The position numbers were made by a program, and so were the translations under genes. A DNA stretch of 64,000 bases, from NCBI GenBank assembly GCA_035995425.1, contig DASYKM010000016.1, forward strand, positions 1-64,000, read 5' to 3'. Below are positions 51,832-62,418 of this stretch, one piece after another. Every line of letters starts with the position of its first letter. The stretch's first letter is position 1. This stretch comes from CADEED01 sp035995425 (GTDB lineage Bacteria > Pseudomonadota > Gammaproteobacteria > Steroidobacterales > Steroidobacteraceae). The notes below the pieces were generated by a model. It did no database searches and was not told the DNA's origin. It saw only the letters and a program-made list of their open reading frames with translations.

Positions 51832-54800
51832 CTAGAAGTGGCTCTCCGCCGCGTGACCGAGCAATCGTCCCAGCGCCGGATTGCGCAACATGTGTATTTC
51901 CGCCACGGGATCCGCGGCTACGACTCCGCACTCGATGGCCTCGCGCCCGAGCGAGCCGTCGGAGATGACGCTGTATTCCGCTCCAAACGACGCCATCGCG
52001 CTCGCCAGGCGATCGACGGCTATATCGATCGAATCGGTTGATCCGTAGTCCTTGATCGGCTGCCACCGGACACCCGGTTGTTTGCCGCTGACCTTAGCGG
52101 CCACCTGAATTTGTTCGGCCGCGATCAGTGACTCCGCCAGGGTGGCGCGCCACGGAGCGCGGCTCACGCCGGGCATGAAAGCATTGACGCGATCGACGGC
52201 GTCGAATATGTCCGGAGAACTCATGAAAGATTGGAGCCCGCCGCCGGCCGTCAAGAAGGTTCCGCCGCCGCCCGCGACCAGGGTATCGATCTGCGCCGCG
52301 GTCTTTTCCACATTCGTGAAGTTCACGAAGTCGAGCCGATTGGCGGTCGCGGAGAACCAGTTGGTCACGGTGACCGTGTCGCCGGTCACGCCTACGCGTG
52401 TCATCACCAAGTTGTTGCCGGTGCGTGAGAACGCGACCTGCGTTGAAGCGAGATCGGTGAATTGCAGTCGATCGATCAGGCTGTCCGCGGCCACGTTGTT
52501 GATGGTGTCGGCACCGCCGCCGCTCGTGTACTGATAAGTATCGGCTCCGAGGCCGCCAACGAGCGAGTCCGTGCCGCCCATGCCGTTCAACGTGTCATCG
52601 CCGGCGCCGCCGTCGAGTGCGTTGTTGCCGGAGTTTCCCGCGAGAACGTTCGCCAGCGCATTTCCGGTCGCGTTGATGATGCCACCGCCGGTGAGCGTCA
52701 GGTTTTCCGTGTTGGCGAGCGGCGTAGTGTTCAGCGTGAACGTCACGGACGACTGCACGGTGTCCGTGCCCTGATTCGCTGTCTCGGTGATGACGTCCGT
52801 CGTCGTGTCGACGACGTAGAGGTCATTGCCCAGCCCACCTACCAAGGTGTCGGTGCCGCCCATGCCGTTCAGGGTGTCGGCACCATCGTTACCCGTGAGC
52901 GTATTGTTGGCGGAGTTGCCGGTCAGCACATTGGCCAGAGCGTTTCCAGTGGCACTGATCACAGAACCGCCGCTCAGCGTGAGGTTCTCCACGTTGGCGA
53001 GCGGTGTCGTGTTCAAGGTAAACGTCACGGTGGACTGCACCGTGTCGGTCCCCTGGTTCGCCACCTCGGTGATGGTGTCGGTGGTGGTGTCGACGACGTA
53101 AACGTCGTCGCCCAGTCCACCTACCAAGGTGTCCGTCCCACTTCCTCCGTTCAGTGTGTCATTGCCGTCGTTGCCGGTGAGCGTGTTGTTGGCCGCATTG
53201 CCGACCAACGAGTTGGCAAGCTCGTTGCCCGTGCCATTCGCGATGCTTCCCGACAATGTCAGGTTCTCCACGTTGGCCGCGAGGTTGCCGCTCAGCTGCA
53301 CCGTGGTGACGATGGTGTCAGTTCCCTCACCCAGAACTTCATTCACCACGTCGCTCGTGCTGTCGACGTTATAGGTGTCGTCGCCCAGACCACCATTCAG
53401 GGTGTCGTTGCCAACGCCGCCCGTCAGCGTGTCGTTGCCTTCGAGGCCGACGAGCGTGTCGTTGCCAATGCCGCCATCGAGAGTGTTGTTGCCGGTATTG
53501 CCGATGAGCACATTGGCCAGCGAGTTCCCGGTCGCGTTGATTGCCGAGCTTCCGGTCAGCGTCACGTTCTCGACATTCACGAGCGCCGTGTCGTTCAACG
53601 CGAACGTCAGCGACGCCTTCACCGTGTCCACGCCTTCGTTGGCGAGCTCTGTGATCGTGATGCCGCTGCGGCTGACCAGGTAGGTGTCATCACCCGTGCC
53701 GCCGGCGAGCGTATCGGTGCCGGCACTGCCCGGATCGAGCGTGTCGTTACCCGCGCCGCCGTTGAGCTGGTCCGCACCCGACGAGCCGATCAACAAATCG
53801 TTACCGCCGGCTCCGGTCAGAGTTCCCGCCGATCCGAGAATGAGAATGTCATCCCCTTCAGTGCCAGTGGTGCCGACGAGATCCAACATTTGCGCGAGAG
53901 TTCTCGTCGTTCCGTCTGGATAGGTGAAGGAATACCCCGCCATGTTCGCGTTCTGCGTGAGCGTGCCGCTCACAACGGAATACAGACCCCTGATCAGGAG
54001 CTGATCGTTCGGGTTCTGCGAGTTGTAGCGCAGCCGTACATCGATCGAACCGTCTGCATTACGCACAACCGAAGGCTGAAGAGCAGAAAGCGTGATATTC
54101 GTACCGAACCGGAACTGGTGAGTCCCGGCGGCTTCCATCGCATGGATGTCAGCCCCGTCGCCCTTGTCGAGCAGGTAGGTGTTCGCGTTGGCGCCCCCTA
54201 TCAACGTGTCGTTGCCTGGCCCGCCGACGATGGTGTCATCGCCCGCGCCTCCGTTGATGACGTCAGCACCGAGATTGCCATAGAGCTGATCGTTGCCATT
54301 GGCTCCGGAGATTGTGTCATCGCCTTCCTTGCCGAAGTAAATGTCGGCACCACTGGTGCCGTTGAACGTGTTGCTGCTCGAGTTTCCGTTGGTTTCGGAA
54401 GAGTTGACGATGAGCGTGAACTCATCGACCGCCATCAGCCCCCCGCTGTCAGTCGCGGTTGCGCGGATGGTGTACATGCCGGCATCGGCCGCTACCGGTA
54501 TCCCGCTAAGCTGGCCAAACTGGGTGTCATAGGTGAGCCACGCCGGCAATGCCGCGCCGCTGGCAAGGGTCGCGCTGAAGGTAAGAGCGCCTTGCGTGTC
54601 GATGAAGTAGTTATACAAGGACTCGAAATACGTGCTATTCGGCCGCACACCGGCATCCGGCACCGTATTCGCGAGACTGGGCGCAGTATTTATGCCGGTC
54701 GCAAGTCCCTCGATCTGTGCCGCGCTGTAGCGAGTACCGCTCAACACGAACTCTTCAATTTGATTCTGCGGTCCGGCAAACCAGTTTTCGAACACAATGG

Positions 54801-57800
54801 TATTTGGGTTCGAGAGCGTTTCCGTCAGCCGCAGGTCGTCGCCATTGCGCGTGACGACCCAGGTGCCAAGTCCGCTGCCCTCGAATCGATCGAATCCCGC
54901 TGTGTCTGAAATGCGCACCGTGGCGAGGTCGGAAGCAGAAGTATTGACGTTGATGACATCATTGCCTGCGCCGCCACTGATCACATCCGATCCGCCGGTT
55001 GAACTGATGTAATCGTCGCCGTCGCCACCATTCAAGACATCGGCAGAGGACCCATCGAACAGCCGATCGTCTCCGGCATCGCCGTTCAAGGTCGCGCCGT
55101 TCGAGACGAATCCATTCAGCGCATCGTTGCCGGCGCCGCCCGAAAGATTCGCATGGGAGTCCCAGTTACCAGCGATCAACACATCGTTGCCGGAACCGCC
55201 GTCGTAAAGCGCGGAATCCGGCGACACAAAGCTGTCGTCACCCGAGGACAAATGCACCATTTCGCCGAATAGCTGGGCGGCCGTGAACTGCTGGCCATCG
55301 GCGAAGCGGAACTGCGTGGTGACCGTTCGAACGTCGTGCTGCGAGCTGTACCATTGATCATACAACTCGAGCCGATCCTGGATGTTCGCCGAGTTGTAAG
55401 GCAGAACCCATTTGCCCTGCTCGTTCAGTCGCTGGTTGGCGCGAACGTAAGAAGCGCTGATACCAGCGCCGAATTCAATGACATCGTCACCATTCGCGCC
55501 CGAGAAAGCGATGTTGTCCGTCCCGTCGCCAATATTTGTCCGCACCGTGATCGTGGATAGCGCATTGAAAGTGTCATACATGTCTATGGAGTCATTGCCG
55601 GTACCGCCGATGATCAGATCGACGCCGCCACCGCCTGAGATGGTGTCATTGCCCGCGCCACCATTCAGCTCGTCGTTACCCATCGAGCCGTAGATCGTGT
55701 CGTCGCCATTGAGGCCGAATACGTCGGCGCCGGCAGGACTCGAAACAGCTAGATAGTCTCCGTTGTTGGTTCCATCCAATCGCACGTGTACGCCGAATTG
55801 CAGTCCCAGCGTCGCCGACAAACCAACTGAGTCGGTCGCGCGCACCTTCACATCGAACAGCGTCTCATCGCTATTGGCCGGGGTGCCGCTGAACGTGCGC
55901 GTCGCCGGATTGAACGTGAGCCAGCTTGGCAACGGATCGCCGTTGGAACGCGTTGCCACCAGTGTCAGCGTATCGCCGGCGTCCAGGTTTACGAGCGCGG
56001 TCGCGGGCAGAGTGAAGGTGAACAGCTGCCCCGCGCGCGCGTCCTGCCGCGAAATCGCCGGCCCGATCTCAGGCGAATGATTGCCGGTATTGAGTTGACT
56101 GATTTGCTGCCGATTGAGGCTGCTTCCATCGGCGAACACGAAGCGATCGACGCTTGTCGCCGAGCCTCCGGCCCAGTTGGTCAGAAGCAGGCTGTCACCA
56201 TTCGCCGGGGAACCCGCGACAACCGCGAGACCATCGGTACTTTCGGTAACGGTGAGATTCGCGGCCGTGATCCCAGCGCCAAAGCGCAGCACATCGTCCG
56301 CGCCGCCAGTTTCCGTGAGGGTATCCGCGCCATGCCCGACTCCATATTTATAGGTGTCGTTTCCTTCTCCACCGGACAGGGAGTCGTCGCCGCCGAGCCC
56401 AACGAGCGTGTCATCCCCCTGGAGACCACGCAGATCGTCGTAGCCTTCAGACCCGCGCAAGTAGTCGGCAGCCCCGGTCGAGCGCATGGTGTACCACTCA
56501 ATGTCCTCCGGCGTGAGTGTCTCGCCGTTGAATTCGAAACTGTCGATTCGACGGCCGACAGCGTCTTCGGTGAGATAGCCAGTCAGCGTGATCGAATCCT
56601 GGTCGAAAGTTCCAGCCGCGCTGCGCACGCGAATGGTGACGTCGCCCGCGCCATTCCAGCCGAACTCAATATCCGACTGGCGATGCAAGTCCGGGCCGAA
56701 CTGCAGCGTGTCGGATTCATCAGCGATTGCACCGCTGATCGAGATCTGGTCGTGCCCATCGCCGCGATTGAAAATATAGGTGTCGTTGCCTGCACCGCCC
56801 GTGAGCGCGTCGTTGCCAATACCGCCCACCAGCGTGTCATCGCCGCCTGCACCGCTCAAGGTGTCGTTACCCGCGAGCCCCTGAATGTACTCGTTGACTG
56901 CGGTGCCGGTCAGCACGTCGTCGGAGGGTGTTCCCACCAGCGACAGCGCGCCGTGACGAAACTCGAAACTATCTACAGTATAGAGCCCGGATGGATCCGT
57001 GGCGTACAGGTTGATCGACACGACTCCAGCGGCGCCAGCCGGCGCCGTGCCCGAAAACGTACGCGTCGCCGCGTCAAAGTCCAGCCACTCCGGCAGCGCC
57101 TCACCGTCAGCGGTGGCCGCGGAATACGAGAGAGCATCGCCATTGACATCGGTAAACGTTCCCGACGGAACTACGAGCGTGAAAGGAACGCCAGCGGCGG
57201 CCGAGAAATCGTCGACCGGCACTGCAACTACCGGCTTGCGATCGCCGGTGAGGCGCGACTGTATTTCCTGCGCGTTCCAGATCGTGCCGTCGGCGAACGC
57301 AATGCTTTCGACGCCAGCGGTGGAATCCTGATTCGCACCCACAATCTCGATGAGATCGCCTGGAGCGGATGAATCCGTTTGAACGAGTACCGAACTACCG
57401 TTGCCGATGACGGCCACATTCGCCGGCGCAATCCCCACACCCAACTGGATTCTGTCGACACCGCCGGTGTCGACGATGGCGTCGTAGCCATCACCCGCGT
57501 TGTAAACGTACGTGTCAGCATCATCGCCGCCCAGCAGCCAATCGTCGCCAGTTCCGCCAGAGAGCGAATCATTTCCCGCGTTTCCGTATAAAACATCCGC
57601 GCCGCCATTACCGCGCAGGTCGTCACCGCCGTCGGTGCCACCCAGCGATTCGTCCGCGTCGGTACCGTAGAACGTTCGCGGGGCGTTGGCCGCCGCGTCG
57701 TGAATGACAGCGTGGTTGGATGCCGCGTCCACCAGCATATTCAGATAGGCATCCGGATTGGAGTTGTACCAGTTGACGATCGACAGCGCCTGAGTGCCCG

Positions 57801-60800
57801 GCGCCAAGCCGAACTGTTCGCCGGCGCCCGCACGAAAGTACACGCCGCGCGAGGCCAACGTTGCGGTGTCGACCCAGTCCGCCAACGCACCGCTGTAAAC
57901 CAGGACGAGATTTTGCCCCTGCCCCACATAGCTGATTTCGTTGACCGACACTCCGGGCTTGAGCGCCAACGTGTCGTCGATGAGGAATCCGGGCGTGAAT
58001 GACTGCTCGAGATCGCGAGCCGAAAAGCTCAAACCGCCAACCTCGAGATTGCCGATCGCGGCGAATGTGGCCACGGACATCGCCACCGAAGCGCCCTCGG
58101 CGTACTGCAGGATGGCCGATCCGTTTGAGAACGTGACATTCAAACTACTGGCGATGGCGCCGCCGTTCACGATGACGGTATTGCTTCCTTCCGTGTCGGA
58201 AATACTGAATTGGCCATCGGCCGAATTGATGACGTAGGTATCGTCGCCCGCGCCGCCGAACAAGGCTTCCGCGCCGCCGTCCGATATGAGCGTGTCGTTG
58301 CCACTGCCACCTTGCAGTTGATCGACACCGTCTCCGCCATCGAGAACATCGTCACCCGCGCCTCCCACCAGCAGATCGATGCCGGCGCCGCCCGACAGGC
58401 TGTCATTGCCCCCACCGCCCTGCAGCTGGTCATCACCATCGCCACCATCCAGCGTGTCATCGCCTTGCGCGGCTTCGAGGACATACGCGCCATCGCCATC
58501 GAGATGATCGTTGCCGGCGCCGCCGGAAAGAACATCGGCGCCGCCGCCACCCGTCAGGACATCGTTGCCGTCGCCGCCGTCGAGCGTATCGTCGCCCTGC
58601 ACCGACGACACCGAGTCGCTCGCATCGCCATCCATCTGGTCGTTGCCGGCGCCACCTAACAACGTGTCACTGCCACCGCCTCCCACCAGCGTATCGTTGC
58701 CGGCGCCGCCGTCGAGCAGGTCGCCATCGCCAATGGCGTTTGACGCAGCATCGCCGTCGCCATAAAGCTGGTCGTCTCCTTCGCGACCAAACAGCGAATC
58801 ACCACCGCCCGTGCCCACCAGCAGATCATTTCCGGCGCCGCCATCGAGGAAGTCCCCGAGCTGGCGCGCGGCAACTGTCTCCGCTGAATCACCAAACAAC
58901 TGATCGGCGCCTTCGCCGCCTAGCAAAGTGTCGGCGCCCCCGCCGCCGACGAGCAGATCCGCGCCGTCACCGCCGTCGAGCAGGTCATCGCCAATGACGC
59001 TATCGGGCGTGACCGCGCTCTCTCCGTACAGCTCATCGTTGCCTGAACCGCCGATCAGCGTGTCGTTGCGACCGCCGCCGATGAGAACGTCATCGCCGTC
59101 CTCGCCGTTCAGATAGTCCTCACCGTCCTGCTCGGTGTCATCGTCGCCGAGGAGCACATCGTTGCCGGCGCCGCCGAACAAGGTGTCCGCCGCGTGCGAG
59201 CCCTGCAGCCAGTCATTGCCAGTACCGCCATCGAGAAAATCCTCGCCCGTAAAGTCTTCGGTCTTGTCGCCACCGATGATGACGTCGTTGCCATCGCCGC
59301 CGAGCAAGGTGTCGTTGCCGAGGCGATCGAAGAAGGTGTCATCGCCTGCTTCACCGTAGGCGAGGTCGTCTCCGCCGCCGCCGAAGATCACATCATTGCC
59401 ATTACCCGCATGAATGAGATCGCGCCCCGACTGCGCCGGGTCATCCGAGCGATGCATGCCCGGCACCGAGTACTGCAGCGTCTTCGGCGAGTAGGCGGTG
59501 GCTCCGGCCACCACCGAGGCGCTGAACGTCCAGGAGATATCGACCGCCGCGACCCAAGGCGGCGCTCCGTTGGCACCACCGACGTTCTGCCAGACGCTCG
59601 CATTCTCGAAGTACTGCGCGTCGCCCAGGATGAAGTCATCGCCCGCGCCCGCGACGATGACGTCATCGCCCGCGCCACCGCTCAGAAGATCCCGCGTGGC
59701 GCCCGCCACCACGATGTCGTTGCCGGCGTTGCCGGCGAGCAGGTCGCCGAACTGCGCGATGTCCGCCTGAGTGTTGCCCTGGGCGATGGCGACATCGAGA
59801 TCGACTTGCGATTCGCCGTAGATTCGATCGTCATCTCCAGAAGCATCCAGCGGCGCATCGACGCCGCTGTTGAGCAGCGCCTGGCCGTAGATCATGTCGC
59901 GGCCTTCGCCGCCTTCCAGAAGATCCCCGCCCTGCTGGCCGCGGATGTAGTCGTTGCCGTTGCCACCCTGCACGCGATCCGCGCCCGCGCCGCCGTACAG
60001 CACATCATCGCCGCCGACGCCGCTGATGGAGTCGTCGCCACCGGCCACTCCTCCGAAGCCGTCCTCGTTGGTGAGGTTGATGCCATCGTTGCCGGCGGCG
60101 CCGACGATCTCGTCATTCGCCGTCGTGTCGTAGACGTAGCCTGCGCTTGGGCCGGTGAGATGGATGGTGTTCGTGGTCTGGGGGTTGGCGGCGGCGGTTT
60201 CGTTTGCGGCGTTGAAAGTCATCGCGAGAGTGGCAGGAGCAGAGGCCTCGCCAAGAGCCGAAACAACTGTCGCTGTCAGATTGAAGAGCTGACTGCTGCC
60301 GTCGACGTCTCCGACGGAAAGCAGCGACAACATTACCGTGGTCTGACCCGGTGCCAACGGGACATCGACATACCCGTTGGTGAAAACCAGCGTGTCGTCT
60401 CCCGTTACCAATTGCAGATTGGCGGGCAGATTGCTAGTTGCCACTCGGACATAGTCGCCGCTCCCGGCCATAGGCAGCGCAACAGTCAGTTGCACTGAAC
60501 TATTCTCATTGAGTGTGGCCGAGCTACTCGCCATGGCCAGCGGGAACGAGATTCCCAGATCTCCTGGTTTGAATCCGCCGATCGAAATGCGATCAACGCC
60601 CTCCGGCGCGCTTAACGCTTCCTCTGATCTTGCGATTCGAAGATTCCCATATGCCATCGCGTAATAGAAAGTCTTTCCATTGATCTCCTCGACCAACAGG
60701 TTCCCGTGCATCGTCGGCTTTGCATCTGCGCCAGTGAGTTGCACGTCGTCAAAGACGACCAGTCCATCGTTGTCATCGTCGATGATCAGGTCGATGCCGC

Positions 60801-62394
60801 CGCCAGACTTGAACACGTATGTGTCAACTCCCTCACCTCCTGCCAAATCGTCATTACCCGTACCGCCGTCTAACGTGTCGCCGCCAGTGCCACCGCTTAA
60901 ATAATCGTGCCCTTCGCCCCCTACGAGATCATCGATTCCGCCGCCACCCAATAGCGAATCGTCCCCGTCACCACCCGTGAGAGTGTCGCTACCTGTTCCG
61001 CCAATGAGCAGGTCTGCGCCCGCGCCGCCAGTCAACGCGTTCGACACGTTTAGGCTACCGATCTGCACCTCGTTCTGAACGAGCCCGAGCGTTGTTAGGC
61101 CAATAGGTCCTGATTGAGCTGTCCAAATCTCCGATGAATTGAGCGCGGTCTCAACATGAGTCTTGTCCTCGGAGGAGATCGGCAAGTCGTAAATAGACCT
61201 CCGCAATCGAGTTGCACCCTTGTTGATGCCGCTGCCAGCGAGAGCGCCGAAGTCAAAACGAACTCCACCTGCAACACTTTGGAAAAAGAAGGGCGTCTCG
61301 CTACCTGAATGCTCGTAGTAGTACTCGATCGCCGCGCTAATGAGGCCCTTCTGCAGTGGTTCAATGGCCGTACTTCCTTCGCTTCCAAGTCGCAGAAGGT
61401 CTTCGGCAAACTGGTCAAGCTTTGTGGTCGGACCAGCTTCCAGAATGGATTCGCTAACTAATTGGTTGAGAAATCCGGCAACCGGCGAGCCCTCAGATTG
61501 CGCGTATAAAGAGGCGTCCAAGAGCAGCTGGACCAACGTGGGCAGGTTTCTCGAAGCGTCATCCAGCTTGTCAGAGTTCACCAGCGCCGCGTGAAGAAGC
61601 ATTGAGTGTAGCGTGAACGAGCCGGGCACATCGCTGAGCGAAGTCTCTCCAATTTGAATTTCTTCAAGCCCGGAGGTAGGGCCAGGACCAACTGTCGGTA
61701 AGATTGCTCTAAGGCCCTCCAAGAATTCTCCGTCGACGTATGTGCCGCTCACGCGAGATTCGCGCGATGCAAACAAAGCCCGTCCCTCTGCCAAACTACT
61801 TAGGAATGCTTGGTTGTAGTCATAGAACGCCCCGCCACTATGACCCGGCCCGTGCCGCAAGTTCTGATGACGAAAATAGTGGATGTAATATTCCTCGACG
61901 AGATTCGTATCGACGAGATCCAAAATGGCGGGAGGTGGCCAGAACAAAACCTTCTTATCGATTGCGCTCAATTCAAAGGGAGCGGGTGCAAATACGTAGG
62001 CTGGCAGATCAAAAAATACGGCCATTACCGATGCGATACCGCCACCCAACGAATGCCCGGTGAGCTGAATGTTCTCGCTTCCGTATGTCGCAATCGCATC
62101 GGCGACGACGTCAATCGCACTATCCATCTGGTCCGCGCGGTCGCCACGCCCCATGTCGAAATCCTGCTGCCAGTCGTTTAGGGCCGAAGGTCCGTCGGTT
62201 CCACGGAAGGAGATGACGACTTGGCCGGTGTCTGAGTAGAAAACTGTTGCGTCAAATCCACTCTCCCGGCCTGGGCGTGATAAGTTCGGATCGATATGCC
62301 ATCCGAGGGGAGCGAGATCGATGCCATTTTCTTCAAACGGCCGGTAAGCATCGAATGACATCGCGGCCAGTATTCGCTGAAAGGCGCTAAACAT
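51832..62394 (-). CDS. Giant RTX protein with N-terminal class 3 lipase domain
   Basis: 3520 aa, no signal peptide; TAAGGGAGCGAGCA precedes the ATG. Residues 45-270 are a class 3 lipase: GQVVISFRGTDGPSALNDW, nucleophile Ser115 in LTGHSLGGGIASV, probable catalytic His263 in FTLHSMLLHAAL. Residues 270-450 are helical. From about 453 run tens of RTX nonapeptides (GGxGxDxLx; calcium binding), a Calx-beta-like segment (about 630-740) and three cadherin/He_PIG-type domains ending in WLDFDAATRTFSGTAPA, WLTFNPATRTFSGTPAN and WLTYDTQFGQLSGIPVA. Near the C terminus are 94-residue tandem repeats, then a non-repeat tail of about 140 aa. RTX proteins leave by type I secretion; no exporter is present here. 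Likely a secreted lipase or phospholipase effector. Confidence 0.88.
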   Translation of the reverse strand: MFSAFQRILAAMSFDAYRPFEENGIDLAPLGWHIDPNLSRPGRESGFDATVFYSDTGQVVISFRGTDGPSALNDWQQDFDMGRGDRADQMDSAIDVVADAIATYGSENIQLTGHSLGGGIASVMAVFFDLPAYVFAPAPFELSAIDKKVLFWPPPAILDLVDTNLVEEYYIHYFRHQNLRHGPGHSGGAFYDYNQAFLSSLAEGRALFASRESRVSGTYVDGEFLEGLRAILPTVGPGPTSGLEEIQIGETSLSDVPGSFTLHSMLLHAALVNSDKLDDASRNLPTLVQLLLDASLYAQSEGSPVAGFLNQLVSESILEAGPTTKLDQFAEDLLRLGSEGSTAIEPLQKGLISAAIEYYYEHSGSETPFFFQSVAGGVRFDFGALAGSGINKGATRLRRSIYDLPISSEDKTHVETALNSSEIWTAQSGPIGLTTLGLVQNEVQIGSLNVSNALTGGAGADLLIGGTGSDTLTGGDGDDSLLGGGGIDDLVGGEGHDYLSGGTGGDTLDGGTGNDDLAGGEGVDTYVFKSGGGIDLIIDDDNDGLVVFDDVQLTGADAKPTMHGNLLVEEINGKTFYYAMAYGNLRIARSEEALSAPEGVDRISIGGFKPGDLGISFPLAMASSSATLNENSSVQLTVALPMAGSGDYVRVATSNLPANLQLVTGDDTLVFTNGYVDVPLAPGQTTVMLSLLSVGDVDGSSQLFNLTATVVSALGEASAPATLAMTFNAANETAAANPQTTNTIHLTGPSAGYVYDTTANDEIVGAAGNDGINLTNEDGFGGVAGGDDSISGVGGDDVLYGGAGADRVQGGNGNDYIRGQQGGDLLEGGEGRDMIYGQALLNSGVDAPLDASGDDDRIYGESQVDLDVAIAQGNTQADIAQFGDLLAGNAGNDIVVAGATRDLLSGGAGDDVIVAGAGDDFILGDAQYFENASVWQNVGGANGAPPWVAAVDISWTFSASVVAGATAYSPKTLQYSVPGMHRSDDPAQSGRDLIHAGNGNDVIFGGGGDDLAYGEAGDDTFFDRLGNDTLLGGDGNDVIIGGDKTEDFTGEDFLDGGTGNDWLQGSHAADTLFGGAGNDVLLGDDDTEQDGEDYLNGEDGDDVLIGGGRNDTLIGGSGNDELYGESAVTPDSVIGDDLLDGGDGADLLVGGGGADTLLGGEGADQLFGDSAETVAARQLGDFLDGGAGNDLLVGTGGGDSLFGREGDDQLYGDGDAASNAIGDGDLLDGGAGNDTLVGGGGSDTLLGGAGNDQMDGDASDSVSSVQGDDTLDGGDGNDVLTGGGGADVLSGGAGNDHLDGDGAYVLEAAQGDDTLDGGDGDDQLQGGGGNDSLSGGAGIDLLVGGAGDDVLDGGDGVDQLQGGSGNDTLISDGGAEALFGGAGDDTYVINSADGQFSISDTEGSNTVIVNGGAIASSLNVTFSNGSAILQYAEGASVAMSVATFAAIGNLEVGGLSFSARDLEQSFTPGFLIDDTLALKPGVSVNEISYVGQGQNLVLVYSGALADWVDTATLASRGVYFRAGAGEQFGLAPGTQALSIVNWYNSNPDAYLNMLVDAASNHAVIHDAAANAPRTFYGTDADESLGGTDGGDDLRGNGGADVLYGNAGNDSLSGGTGDDWLLGGDDADTYVYNAGDGYDAIVDTGGVDRIQLGVGIAPANVAVIGNGSSVLVQTDSSAPGDLIEIVGANQDSTAGVESIAFADGTIWNAQEIQSRLTGDRKPVVAVPVDDFSAAAGVPFTLVVPSGTFTDVNGDALSYSAATADGEALPEWLDFDAATRTFSGTAPAGAAGVVSINLYATDPSGLYTVDSFEFRHGALSLVGTPSDDVLTGTAVNEYIQGLAGNDTLSGAGGDDTLVGGIGNDALTGGAGNDTYIFNRGDGHDQISISGAIADESDTLQFGPDLHRQSDIEFGWNGAGDVTIRVRSAAGTFDQDSITLTGYLTEDAVGRRIDSFEFNGETLTPEDIEWYTMRSTGAADYLRGSEGYDDLRGLQGDDTLVGLGGDDSLSGGEGNDTYKYGVGHGADTLTETGGADDVLRFGAGITAANLTVTESTDGLAVVAGSPANGDSLLLTNWAGGSATSVDRFVFADGSSLNRQQISQLNTGNHSPEIGPAISRQDARAGQLFTFTLPATALVNLDAGDTLTLVATRSNGDPLPSWLTFNPATRTFSGTPANSDETLFDVKVRATDSVGLSATLGLQFGVHVRLDGTNNGDYLAVSSPAGADVFGLNGDDTIYGSMGNDELNGGAGNDTISGGGGVDLIIGGTGNDSIDMYDTFNALSTITVRTNIGDGTDNIAFSGANGDDVIEFGAGISASYVRANQRLNEQGKWVLPYNSANIQDRLELYDQWYSSQHDVRTVTTQFRFADGQQFTAAQLFGEMVHLSSGDDSFVSPDSALYDGGSGNDVLIAGNWDSHANLSGGAGNDALNGFVSNGATLNGDAGDDRLFDGSSADVLNGGDGDDYISSTGGSDVISGGAGNDVINVNTSASDLATVRISDTAGFDRFEGSGLGTWVVTRNGDDLRLTETLSNPNTIVFENWFAGPQNQIEEFVLSGTRYSAAQIEGLATGINTAPSLANTVPDAGVRPNSTYFESLYNYFIDTQGALTFSATLASGAALPAWLTYDTQFGQLSGIPVAADAGMYTIRATATDSGGLMAVDEFTLIVNSSETNGNSSSNTFNGTSGADIYFGKEGDDTISGANGNDQLYGNLGADVINGGAGDDTIVGGPGNDTLIGGANANTYLLDKGDGADIHAMEAAGTHQFRFGTNITLSALQPSVVRNADGSIDVRLRYNSQNPNDQLLIRGLYSVVSGTLTQNANMAGYSFTYPDGTTRTLAQMLDLVGTTGTEGDDILILGSAGTLTGAGGNDLLIGSSGADQLNGGAGNDTLDPGSAGTDTLAGGTGDDTYLVSRSGITITELANEGVDTVKASLTFALNDTALVNVENVTLTGSSAINATGNSLANVLIGNTGNNTLDGGIGNDTLVGLEGNDTLTGGVGNDTLNGGLGDDTYNVDSTSDVVNEVLGEGTDTIVTTVQLSGNLAANVENLTLSGSIANGTGNELANSLVGNAANNTLTGNDGNDTLNGGSGTDTLVGGLGDDVYVVDTTTDTITEVANQGTDTVQSTVTFTLNTTPLANVENLTLSGGSVISATGNALANVLTGNSANNTLTGNDGADTLNGMGGTDTLVGGLGNDLYVVDTTTDVITETANQGTDTVQSSVTFTLNTTPLANTENLTLTGGGIINATGNALANVLAGNSGNNALDGGAGDDTLNGMGGTDSLVGGLGADTYQYTSGGGADTINNVAADSLIDRLQFTDLASTQVAFSRTGNNLVMTRVGVTGDTVTVTNWFSATANRLDFVNFTNVEKTAAQIDTLVAGGGGTFLTAGGGLQSFMSSPDIFDAVDRVNAFMPGVSRAPWRATLAESLIAAEQIQVAAKVSGKQPGVRWQPIKDYGSTDSIDIAVDRLASAMASFGAEYSVISDGSLGREAIECGVVAADPVAEIHMLRNPALGRLLGHAAESHF
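52548..53390 (-). repeat. Tandem 94-residue (282-bp) repeats near the RTX C terminus
   Basis: Three near-identical units recur at about 282-bp spacing (unit starts near 52550, 52832 and 53114). Each unit encodes GGLGxDxYVVDTTTD, xxxTDTVQSTVTFTLNTTPL, ENLTLSGG and ATGNALANVLTGNSANNTL. A fourth, more diverged unit extends to about 53700. DNA identity between units is high, so they are recent duplications. Confidence 0.8.
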
Positions 62395-62418
62395 TGCTCG
62401 CTCCCTTAGATAGAACTA

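Noticed and set aside
52462..54909. 815-codon plus-strand frame, and similar ones at 56077-57372 and 59194-60498
   Set aside because: Repeated RTX glycine-aspartate codons leave the opposite strand open by chance; the regular repeats in these frames only mirror the RTX repeats.
52548..60130. Possible CRISPR or other DNA repeat array
   Set aside because: The periodicity comes from RTX nonapeptide codons and 94-residue protein repeats in an open frame; no constant repeat with unique spacers exists.
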